Positions 57,158-64,000 of a DNA stretch of 64,000 nucleotides are shown here, piece by piece (positions within the stretch are counted from its first letter, which is position 1; the number at the start of each line of letters is the position of its first letter). A program made the position numbers and the translations under genes. The stretch spans positions 1 to 64,000 of the forward strand of contig NZ_QDDL01000002.1 in NCBI RefSeq assembly GCF_003097315.1, written 5' to 3'. This DNA comes from Pelagibaculum spongiae (GTDB taxonomy: Bacteria > Pseudomonadota > Gammaproteobacteria > Enterobacterales > Pelagibaculaceae). The notes below the pieces were generated by a model, which was not told where the DNA came from, ran no database searches, and worked only from the letters and a program-made list of their open reading frames with translations.

Positions 57158-58444
57158 TTATGCTGTAATAAGCAAGCCTTCTTTTTTCAATTTGTCTATC
57201 GTTTCAAATAATTCCCAAAAAGGTGCATTAATTCGATTACAAATCTCCAGCGCGCTCATTGTGCCATCGCAGTAAGTAATAAAATTCATCATGTGCATTA
57301 CTTGGCTATAAGTGTCTTTGGTACTCAAAGTTGGATATAAACCCCGTTTACCTAGCTGCGGCTCACATAAAACAGATACCTGTAGAGTTTCATTTTTTTC
57401 AATGCATTCAATAGCTCTGCAATATGCATCATAGCTTCCTTGCAAGCCAGACGGCGTCACAACTGTCAAATCGTCTAATGACGTGTGATATTCAGGGTAA
57501 CAGTCATACTTCGAGCGCATGATAGAGCAAACAGGCAAGTCTACTCCGGGGCTACAATACTGCCTTTCATCACTGCCTCTCGTAAGAAAATCATATTCGG
57601 TATACTCAGGATACACATGCTTAAGAACATGTCGTGCAACCTGATCAGATAAAGTATTTTCCTGACGCGAAGGTAGAAATGAATAGGTTCTATCGTCACC
57701 AACACATGTCAGATTAAATCCGGCAACTACTCTCTTTTTTAAATTTTCAATATTTCGACTTAAATACACAATTGAACCGATCGTTTCCGGAATAATGACA
57801 AAACGAAAGCTGTGTTTTCTATTTTTAAGCTGCGAAACCCATTTTGCCAAAAAAGTGGTTACTACCGGACCAGAAAGTTCGTTATTAGCCATTGATGGAT
57901 GGCAAAGGTAACTAGAAAAGAAAATTTCATCCTGAATTTCACCAGGAATATATATTTCCCCGTAAGTCAGGTTTCCATTTTCTAAAACGCTATCTATTAC
58001 AACTTGATAATTCCCTTGCTTAAGCGTCTCTCTTTGCTGATGCGTAATACAAAAGCCCCAGCGTTCCTTATAATAAGAAGTCATGTATGGAATAGCATCG
58101 GGCTGGTCTGGCAGTGAATATAAATGCTCTTGCAATTCATTAAGCGTTACACTCTTATTTACTGGAATAGAATATCCCATCACATGTAAATTAGATTGCT
58201 TAAAATCACAAATCTTATTTCCTTCTGGATCTAAAATATATGCATCAGCAATATTCCACTCTTTAGGAACAGCCCAATCAAAACATTGCGTTCCCGAGGC
58301 GACTTCATGAATTTCTAGTTCAGGAACCAATTCTTTCAGCATATTCAATGACTGGCGGAATCCATTGCCTGTTATGCTACGACAAATTGGAAACAGTTCA
58401 TGGCAAAATTGGTGCATCATGCTGCCTTCACTCGAATCATTCAT
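57158..58444 (-). CDS. DUF4910 aminopeptidase-like protein
   Basis: 428 residues. It matches DUF4910 proteins, which have an M28-peptidase-like core and a C-terminal winged helix. Putative zinc ligands are seen in SYLCHPSMANNELSG, IPETIGSIVY, TRGSDERQYCSPG and YHTSLDDL. The last 60 residues (DGTMSALEICNRINAPFWEL, KLKKEGLL) are the winged-helix part. Family members sit in surface-sugar and flagellin-modification clusters, where they may act on amide bonds of sugars rather than on peptides. The start overlaps the AAC(3)-like gene stop by one base. Confidence 0.78.
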   Translation of the reverse strand: MNDSSEGSMMHQFCHELFPICRSITGNGFRQSLNMLKELVPELEIHEVASGTQCFDWAVPKEWNIADAYILDPEGNKICDFKQSNLHVMGYSIPVNKSVTLNELQEHLYSLPDQPDAIPYMTSYYKERWGFCITHQQRETLKQGNYQVVIDSVLENGNLTYGEIYIPGEIQDEIFFSSYLCHPSMANNELSGPVVTTFLAKWVSQLKNRKHSFRFVIIPETIGSIVYLSRNIENLKKRVVAGFNLTCVGDDRTYSFLPSRQENTLSDQVARHVLKHVYPEYTEYDFLTRGSDERQYCSPGVDLPVCSIMRSKYDCYPEYHTSLDDLTVVTPSGLQGSYDAYCRAIECIEKNETLQVSVLCEPQLGKRGLYPTLSTKDTYSQVMHMMNFITYCDGTMSALEICNRINAPFWELFETIDKLKKEGLLITA

Positions 58445-59226
58445 TACTCTTCACCTTCAATCGAGTAAAGTAAACCCTTAGCATTACCTGATTTAATTAC
58501 TTCTGCCACTGCATTAAAAATATCTTCTGCATAAACCCAGCGTAACCCAACATCTTCAGATGGGCGGAAACCATGATACAGGCCTTTTTCCCACAGAAGT
58601 TCTCCCATAGGATCAACATCTGTTAAAACCCCTTCCTCAACATTTCTTACAAACAGAGAGTATGTTTTATCAGAACTCAAGCCATTACTTTCTGTATAAT
58701 TTCCAGTAAATTTTTTATAATATCGATATGAGACATTATGCATTTCTTCTACATAATGATAAAAAGTCATACTATCTTGGTCGGGCAATCCTAAAACAGC
58801 CACTTTCGCTTTATTGTGGTGAAGAATTCCAAAAGGAGAATCTTCCGCATAACCACTTACATTGTCGACGGATAAAAATTTATCGGCATTCTTACCTAAA
58901 GCAACAAATGAATAAATCGGGTGACCTGTTCTTACCGCACCTTCTCTTTTTCTAGCTGCCTCAGTTAAAACACCCATTTGTGAAGGTGTTGATCGGATAT
59001 CAAAACCAGAACCACTAGTGAAATCAAAATTAAACAAAGGTAGTAACAATGTACCTTCAGAACCAACCGCTAATAATAGTGAGTCGAGAATATCATCAGG
59101 TGTTAATTTTATTTTCTGACGTAAATATCTGCGAATGGTATTTTTGATACTACTATGAAGAAGAATCATGTCGCCAGATTCAATTCCAGTTTTTTTCCAG
59201 TCTTCTGCTAGCTGTTGTACGCTCAT
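58444..59226 (-). CDS. AAC(3)-type N-acyltransferase of a glycan cluster
   Basis: 260 residues from the ATG at 59226, preceded by AGAGG eight bases away. Aminoglycoside 3-N-acetyltransferase fold: MILLHSSIKNTIR, VGSEGTLLLPLFNFDF, MGVLTEAARKREGAVRTGHP and YSFVALGKNADKF. Within a polysaccharide operon such proteins acylate amino sugars (for example formyl, acetyl or larger groups on a 4-amino sugar) rather than give drug resistance. Coupled to the DUF4910 gene, so the two may add and trim the same amide group. Confidence 0.8.
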   Translation of the reverse strand: MSVQQLAEDWKKTGIESGDMILLHSSIKNTIRRYLRQKIKLTPDDILDSLLLAVGSEGTLLLPLFNFDFTSGSGFDIRSTPSQMGVLTEAARKREGAVRTGHPIYSFVALGKNADKFLSVDNVSGYAEDSPFGILHHNKAKVAVLGLPDQDSMTFYHYVEEMHNVSYRYYKKFTGNYTESNGLSSDKTYSLFVRNVEEGVLTDVDPMGELLWEKGLYHGFRPSEDVGLRWVYAEDIFNAVAEVIKSGNAKGLLYSIEGEE

Positions 59227-59238
59227 TACAAACACCTC

Positions 59239-59991
59239 TTACTTCCGCAAGGTTTGGATTGTTCGATGATCCTTAAAGGCTGTGATCTCATCTAGGTCGT
59301 TGAATATTCCCATAAGATCTTGCTGCATTACAGCTTCACTTCTCTCAGAGATCATCTCATAGTCAGAGTCAACAATTCCGACCCAACAGTTCTTAAGCCA
59401 ACTTTCGAAATGTTTTCTAATACTGTCAGGATTAATTTTTTCTTCAGAAATTTCTTTCAGGTTCAATTTAGGATTGAATTTATAAACACCTGGGAAACCA
59501 TCATACCAAGCATCGCCAAATGTCAGTACAGGTCTTTTCAGGCGAATAGATTCCCAACCAGCAGTACCAGTTATGGTTGCAACTATGCATGATTTTTTAA
59601 TCAACCATTTAGTATCAATGTTTTTCCCAACAAAAATCAAGTTATCGATACTATGCATTCGTTTAAAAAATTCATCGCCACGATAATAATAATCGTAATA
59701 TTGCTTAGGGTTTTCCTTAACTACGATTTTCCAACCTTTTGGCAAGATCCTAGATAAATGCTCAATAGAAAGCATCTGATCTTTATAATCACCGCCCATC
59801 ACTGAGGTCGTCATTTCAGGCTGAAGGTGTAGTGGATAATATATGAATTTTCCATAACCGACGGCCTTCTCAAGCTTTTTCTCATCCCAATGGCCAAAAG
59901 ATTGCATATTATTCCAATATGCTTTTTCGCCAGCAATACGACGATCTATTTTCTCTTTAGGGTACTTTTTGAATCCTAAACGAGACTTCAC
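59239..59991 (-). CDS. Capsule-type glycosyltransferase-like protein, 3' part (frameshifted copy 3)
   Basis: 250 codons as drawn from GTG at 59991, but homology shows this is the C-terminal half of a 440-residue protein whose first half is at 59988-60638. It carries the shared blocks YYPLHLQPEMTTSVMGG, GWKIVVKENPKQ, KWLIKKSCIVATITGTAGWE and VLTFGDAWYDGFPGV. The true upstream continuation in this frame is KEWRDKPDRAKWFRQW, joined at an A7 run. The GTG start overlaps the upstream stop (GTGA), so separate translation is possible too. Belongs to a run of three paralogues. Confidence 0.65.
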   Translation of the reverse strand: MKSRLGFKKYPKEKIDRRIAGEKAYWNNMQSFGHWDEKKLEKAVGYGKFIYYPLHLQPEMTTSVMGGDYKDQMLSIEHLSRILPKGWKIVVKENPKQYYDYYYRGDEFFKRMHSIDNLIFVGKNIDTKWLIKKSCIVATITGTAGWESIRLKRPVLTFGDAWYDGFPGVYKFNPKLNLKEISEEKINPDSIRKHFESWLKNCWVGIVDSDYEMISERSEAVMQQDLMGIFNDLDEITAFKDHRTIQTLRK

Positions 59992-60638
59992 CCACTGACG
60001 AAACCATTTAGCACGATCTGGCTTATCTCTCCATTCCTTTTTTTATTTTTCTTCATGTAAAACATTTCCTCAGCCTCGCAATCAGGCATCGGTAATATTA
60101 GTTCTTTCGGAGGAAATCGAATAGGATAAAGATCAGCATTGTAATCTTCATAAATTCTGAGTAAATTCGGGAAAAGTGTTTGCATTACATAGAATACTCT
60201 ACAACCTTTCCACTTCAAGTAATCCGAGAGAATCTGATCAATACCAAAGTGAGGGACAATACTGAATAAAACCCACTGAATCGAAATGGTATCAATTTTT
60301 TTAATATACCACTTTAAAATATTAATAAAATGAGCTTTTGCTCGCTCTTCACCATGAATTTTATATAGTGTAGATCTTGAAAATTGCTCTAGGTATTGAG
60401 GAAGGTTATCCTCAAAAATTTGTTGCATAGCTTTGGGGATCTTAATATTTGAAACATCAATATTGTTATCGACAAAGAAAGCCTCAGTTTCCATTGTTTC
60501 AACACAGTAATCATAATCGACTGCATCACCATGATAACCGAACCACATTTTATCGATGTCCAGATTATTGACCGACTGAGCCAGTAGTCCTCCATCAAAC
60601 CGCCATAAAATCTTGCACAATTTCTGTTGATCTTTCAT
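59988..60638 (-). CDS. Capsule-type glycosyltransferase-like protein, 5' part (frameshifted copy 3)
   Basis: 216 codons forming the N-terminal half of the third paralogue: EQFSRSTLYKIHGEERAKAH, then HFGIDQILSDYLKWKG and MQTLFPNLLRIYEDYNADLY. At 60038-60044 (T7 on the + strand, A7 in the mRNA) one A fewer than needed moves the frame, so the last 20 residues (NGEISQIVLNGFVSG) are out of frame with the family. One more A would restore a single 465-codon gene. This could be a pseudogene, a phase-off state, a slippage site or a sequence error. Confidence 0.65.
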   Translation of the reverse strand: MKDQQKLCKILWRFDGGLLAQSVNNLDIDKMWFGYHGDAVDYDYCVETMETEAFFVDNNIDVSNIKIPKAMQQIFEDNLPQYLEQFSRSTLYKIHGEERAKAHFINILKWYIKKIDTISIQWVLFSIVPHFGIDQILSDYLKWKGCRVFYVMQTLFPNLLRIYEDYNADLYPIRFPPKELILPMPDCEAEEMFYMKKNKKRNGEISQIVLNGFVSG

Positions 60639-60656
60639 TCTAAAACCTACTTATGA

Positions 60657-62006
60657 TTAACAGCTTAACTTCATTCGCTGCTGCGTAAGATCTACAAATA
60701 ATCGAGTAATCAGACTGATATTTTCTTTTAAATCGACGCCCGATGATTCATTGTAATCAGCATCAATGACACCACGATAGCATTTTTCAATAAATATCTG
60801 AAAGTCTTGTTCAAGTTGATTTATTGAAATAGTCGCGCTTGCCAGTTCATCCAGTTTCAGATTGGGATGATAAGGTGTGATTCCTTCAAAACCCTCATAC
60901 CAAGCACGGCCAAACATTAGTGTAGGTTTTTGCATTCTAACGGCTTCCCACAAAGCTGTACCGGTAATTGTTGCTGTTATCTGTGATTTTGAAATCAACC
61001 ACTTTGAATCAACTGAAGTGCTAGAAAACACTACATTCTGCAACATTTTAAGACGCTTAAAAAATCTATCATCTCGATATTGGAATGTCTGAATTGGATT
61101 TTCTTTGACTACTATCTTCCACCCTATAGGCAACTTCTCATGCAATACCTCTATAGCAAGCACTTGGTCTGAAAACACACCGCCTAGCGCTGATGTTGTC
61201 ATTTCTGGTTGGTAATGTAGAGGGAAATAAACAAAAGGAATATCATCTTTAACAATCTTATCAAACTTATACTTATCTTTATTTATTTTATCTTCTATTC
61301 TTTTGAAATATTTTTTTCCGTCAAAATAAGCCATATCTGCCCATTGAACAGAGTAACGAGAATCTCCAAGGCCTGCTTTAGTTCTTGATTCCAACCACTT
61401 TAAAAAAGAAGGTTTTTTGAGTCGCAGTGTTTTCATGTAGAATAAAATTTCTTTTTCACAATGCGGCATCTCTTGTTTGCCAATATTTTTTAGCAAACTC
61501 GGCGCAGGAATAACATTCAAGTCAGTATCAGTAACCATATACAATGGAGGAAATAGCGTTTGCATTCCCCAACGAACCATCACACCTTTCCATTCAAGAT
61601 AATCAGACAGAACCCGATCAACACCCAAATGTGGTGGCATAGCAAAAAACGCCCATTCTATATCAACATCTTGATATTTGTCGTACCACCACTTCAAAAG
61701 CAACAATATATGTTGTCTATTTTGCTCTGGAGTTCCAGTTCGACAACTGCGTGTTCTTGATAGTTGGTCAAAATAAACAGACATATTTTGATTAAATTTT
61801 CCCAACAACGATGCGGGTAATTGAATCTTTTTTATTGAGTCAGGCAGATTTTTGCTGAATGAAAAGAGCTCAAGTTCATTACGATTATAATCAACACGCG
61901 GAGAGTATTTCCCGATACCGTACCAATCAGCATCATCGAGCTTCGAAATGGCCTCTGCACCGCCAAAACCTTCAAAACCATATATAATTTTTTTTTTGTT
62001 CACCAC
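60657..62006 (-). CDS. Capsule-type glycosyltransferase-like protein, copy 2
   Basis: 449 residues. The N half has FDQLSRTRSCRTGTPEQNRQ, FFAMPPHLGVDRVLSDYLEW and GMQTLFPPLYMVTDTDLNVI. The C half has YFPLHYQPEMTTSALGG, GWKIVVKENPIQTFQYRDDR, SKWLISKSQITATITGTALW and MLFGRAWYEGFEG. The C half resembles the nucleotide-sugar-binding end of KpsS/KpsC-like capsule glycosyltransferases, but no named family is assured. The mRNA starts GTG GTG AAC followed by ten A (61988-61997), a tract prone to slippage at codons 4-7. No membrane segment or signal. Confidence 0.7.
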   Translation of the reverse strand: MVNKKKIIYGFEGFGGAEAISKLDDADWYGIGKYSPRVDYNRNELELFSFSKNLPDSIKKIQLPASLLGKFNQNMSVYFDQLSRTRSCRTGTPEQNRQHILLLLKWWYDKYQDVDIEWAFFAMPPHLGVDRVLSDYLEWKGVMVRWGMQTLFPPLYMVTDTDLNVIPAPSLLKNIGKQEMPHCEKEILFYMKTLRLKKPSFLKWLESRTKAGLGDSRYSVQWADMAYFDGKKYFKRIEDKINKDKYKFDKIVKDDIPFVYFPLHYQPEMTTSALGGVFSDQVLAIEVLHEKLPIGWKIVVKENPIQTFQYRDDRFFKRLKMLQNVVFSSTSVDSKWLISKSQITATITGTALWEAVRMQKPTLMFGRAWYEGFEGITPYHPNLKLDELASATISINQLEQDFQIFIEKCYRGVIDADYNESSGVDLKENISLITRLFVDLTQQRMKLSC

Positions 62007-62037
62007 GAAAATCTCTCTGTCATGTTAAACCAATACA

Positions 62038-63384
62038 CTAATCAACAGCTGAAAGTCGATGCATTTCACAATACACATCAAACATGTTCTGCGACAATTC
62101 CTGCTCCGTTGAATCTGAAATGTTGACATAGTATTCATCAACAATCCCTTTCCAGACAGAACCAATAAATCTATCGAAATCTTTCTCTAATTTCTCATGA
62201 TCAGTTTTACAACTTATAATTTTTTCTATATCAATTCTATAATCAAAAGAATACACGCCATCAAATTTAGCGTACCATGCTTTTCCAAAAGTTATTATCG
62301 GCTTTCCATATCTAATCCCTTCCCAGCCCGCAGTACCTGTGATGGTTGCAACCGCCGAACTTTTTTTAATCAGCCATTTTGAGTCAATACATTTACCAAT
62401 AAACAACGCATTTTTTAAAGCTGACAATCGAGTGAAAAAAACTGAGTTTCTATATTGAAAAGTTTGCTTTGGATTTTCCTTCACAATTATCAGGTAATCT
62501 TTTGGCAACACCTTACTCAGTCTTTCCAGAGCAAGCATTTGATCGTCATATTCACCACCAAACATTGAAGTCGTGAGCTCAGGCTGATAATGAAGCGGAA
62601 AGTATATTATCTTTCTTTTGTTTAAAGTTCTCTCTAGCTTATCCTGAGTCCAAAGCCCTGCGGACTTGAGGTTTCTATAATATAAGTATTCCAATCTTAA
62701 CTGTGTAATATTTACCCGGGAACGCTCACTGAAAGCAGTTAATGAATACTTAATTAGTCGACGCGTCCATCGCCAATACTGTGCTTTTGGCTTCCCATGA
62801 ATGACTCCAACCATATATGATAACTCTTCATTATCTACATCGGGAAGATCTACTTTCATCTCAACCATTTTTGTTTTTGGCTGAATTTGATTAAGATTCT
62901 GATCATAAACTACAAATAAATCAGGGAATAACAATTGATATGAAAAATATGTTTTGCCCCCACACCAAACCACATAATCTGAAAGAATTAAATCAAAACC
63001 GAAATGAGGTGGCGCGACAAATGAAACATAATCAATTATTTCATTTTCAAACCGCTGGAAATACCATTGCAAAATTCGGTATAAATGAAGATAGACTCTA
63101 GGTTCATTTGTACTTTTCCCAATTCCTTTATGGCAACGGGAAAATTGTTTTCTATATAAAGAATACCGATCGTCAAATATCTCTTTAAGAGAATCAGGGA
63201 TTGATACTTCACTAGAGTTTTTAAAGAATTTTTTTGTAAACTGGTCGTTCTCCATTTTGTCAATCCAAAATGAATCTGACTCGTCTAATAGACTTGTTGA
63301 GAAAAGCATCTTTTTATCAGCATATTGATTATATGCATGCATTTGAAAGCCTTCATTCAGCCCCCAAAATATACTAAGTCCCAT
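62038..63384 (-). CDS. Capsule-type glycosyltransferase-like protein, copy 1
   Basis: 448 residues, intact, with the same layout as the next two paralogues: RKQFSRCHKGIGKSTNEPRV, VAPPHFGFDLILSDYVVWCG and YQLLFPDLFVVYDQNLNQI in the N half; YFPLHYQPELTTSMFGGEYD, LIIVKENPKQTFQYRNSVFF, SKWLIKKSSAVATITGTAGW and IITFGKAWYAKFDGVYSF in the C half. Starts 15 bases after the galU stop. The three copies have clearly diverged, so they probably act on different acceptors or donors. A role as pseudaminic acid transferase is a guess from context. Confidence 0.7.
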   Translation of the reverse strand: MGLSIFWGLNEGFQMHAYNQYADKKMLFSTSLLDESDSFWIDKMENDQFTKKFFKNSSEVSIPDSLKEIFDDRYSLYRKQFSRCHKGIGKSTNEPRVYLHLYRILQWYFQRFENEIIDYVSFVAPPHFGFDLILSDYVVWCGGKTYFSYQLLFPDLFVVYDQNLNQIQPKTKMVEMKVDLPDVDNEELSYMVGVIHGKPKAQYWRWTRRLIKYSLTAFSERSRVNITQLRLEYLYYRNLKSAGLWTQDKLERTLNKRKIIYFPLHYQPELTTSMFGGEYDDQMLALERLSKVLPKDYLIIVKENPKQTFQYRNSVFFTRLSALKNALFIGKCIDSKWLIKKSSAVATITGTAGWEGIRYGKPIITFGKAWYAKFDGVYSFDYRIDIEKIISCKTDHEKLEKDFDRFIGSVWKGIVDEYYVNISDSTEQELSQNMFDVYCEMHRLSAVD

Positions 63385-63399
63385 AACAACCTCATCAAT

Positions 63400-64000
63400 T
63401 TAGTATTTTTTAGCCATACATTCTTTCAGAACTGTTTCGAACTCTTCACCTAACTCTTGATCTCTTAGCGCATACTCAACATTGGCTTTCATATAACCTA
63501 ACTTACTACCACAGTCGTAACGAGTACCTTCGAATTGATAACCAAAGACTCGCGCCTTCTCTAAAAGACTCGCAATTGCATCCGTTAACTGAATTTCACC
63601 GCCCGTTCCTTTTTGCGTTGCTTCCAACTCAGTAAAAATTTCAGGTTGCAATACATAGCGCCCAACTACCGATAAGTTAGATGGCGCATCTTGCATCGCT
63701 GGCTTTTCTACAATGCCTTTCAATTGATGTACTTGTTCGTGGTGAGTTACACCGCCTTCAGTGACTGGATCAATCACTCCATACTGATGAACTCGCTCCA
63801 TCGGCACTTCTTCAACCGCCACTACTGATGATTGCTGTTTCTCAGCTAATTTGATCATTTCATCAAGGCATTGCTTTTCTTCACAATAAATCATGTCATC
63901 AGCCAGCAGCACTGCAAAAGGCTCATTACCAATTAAAGATTTTGCGCACAAAACGGCATGCCCAAGCCCTAAAGCTTCATGCTGACGAACATAAGAACAA
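63400..64000 (-). CDS. galU: UTP-glucose-1-phosphate uridylyltransferase, partial
   Basis: The window edge cuts the 5' part; about 200 C-terminal codons remain. GalU blocks: GLGHAVLCAKSLIGNEPFAV, LADDMIYCEE, GIVEKPAMQDAPSNLSVVGR, TGGEIQLTDAIASLLEK and DCGSKLGYMKANVEYALRD. It makes UDP-glucose for surface polysaccharides. The frame is open to base 64000 (SYVRQHEALGLGHAVL before the first internal TTG), so the true start is outside. It leads the - strand glycan operon. Confidence 0.93.
   Translation of the reverse strand, partial: CSYVRQHEALGLGHAVLCAKSLIGNEPFAVLLADDMIYCEEKQCLDEMIKLAEKQQSSVVAVEEVPMERVHQYGVIDPVTEGGVTHHEQVHQLKGIVEKPAMQDAPSNLSVVGRYVLQPEIFTELEATQKGTGGEIQLTDAIASLLEKARVFGYQFEGTRYDCGSKLGYMKANVEYALRDQELGEEFETVLKECMAKKY

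Noticed and set aside
58444-59226. AAC(3)-like gene as an antibiotic resistance determinant
   Set aside because: Its operon context is surface-sugar synthesis, where this fold acylates amino sugars; nothing suggests a resistance cassette.

Overview
The window looks like a piece of a gammaproteobacterial chromosome, probably from a marine, fairly AT-rich species. Two conserved housekeeping neighbourhoods point that way: miaB-ybeZ-ybeY-corC (31.9-35.8 kb), and the nudF-yqiB-cpdA // yqiA-parE cluster facing away from tolC (40.4-47.5 kb). The latter has the E. coli order apart from one inserted outer-membrane protein gene. I cannot name the genus. No rRNA, tRNA, CRISPR array or prophage was seen.

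Layout. 0-5.8 kb: small envelope proteins, a beta-repeat DUF4097-type protein, fieF with a decayed second copy of its tail, murI and an AraC/GyrI-type regulator. 5.8-20.6 kb: an AT-rich accessory block. It holds a DUF1989 protein, a PuuE-like deacetylase, an azoreductase-like flavoprotein, an amidase, a PotDBCA-type ABC importer, an SGNH hydrolase, an ABM-type secreted protein and a GcvA-type LysR regulator. Convergent to these are an NTF2-like lipoprotein, an NCS1 nucleobase-type permease and a 36-residue membrane peptide. An SDR-SDR-SnoaL cassette diverges from the permease. Together they look like an uptake and degradation system for a nitrogen-rich small molecule; the substrate is unknown. 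20.6-26.9 kb: a gene-poor stretch with an orphan gene, an apparently intact IS3-family element, a dead IS30-family element 42 bp away, and another LysR regulator.

26.9-40.4 kb: ribA, two spondin-domain proteins, rsmE, a membrane-anchored protein built of about fifteen 27-residue repeats, the miaB-corC genes, and a tandemly duplicated SDR + lipoprotein unit in which the second SDR has decayed and the second lipoprotein has gained eleven TGTE repeats. 40.4-49 kb: parE, yqiA, an OMP, cpdA, yqiB, nudF, tolC and waaA.

49-64 kb: a surface-glycan island. The + strand operon has every step to CMP-pseudaminic acid (pseB, pseC, pseF, a pseG-pseH fusion, pseI). It is followed by a sugar amidotransferase with its own HisH/HisF pair; this HisF lacks the usual catalytic Asp11, suggesting an ammonia-delivery role. 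The convergent - strand operon starts with galU (cut by the window edge), then three tandem paralogues resembling capsule-type glycosyltransferases, an AAC(3)-type acyltransferase and a DUF4910 protein. The third paralogue is split by a one-base slip at an A7 tract, and the second carries an A10 tract just after its start codon. These suggest phase variation. The Pse pathway combined with this three-member family of unassigned putative transferases is the best candidate here for something undescribed.
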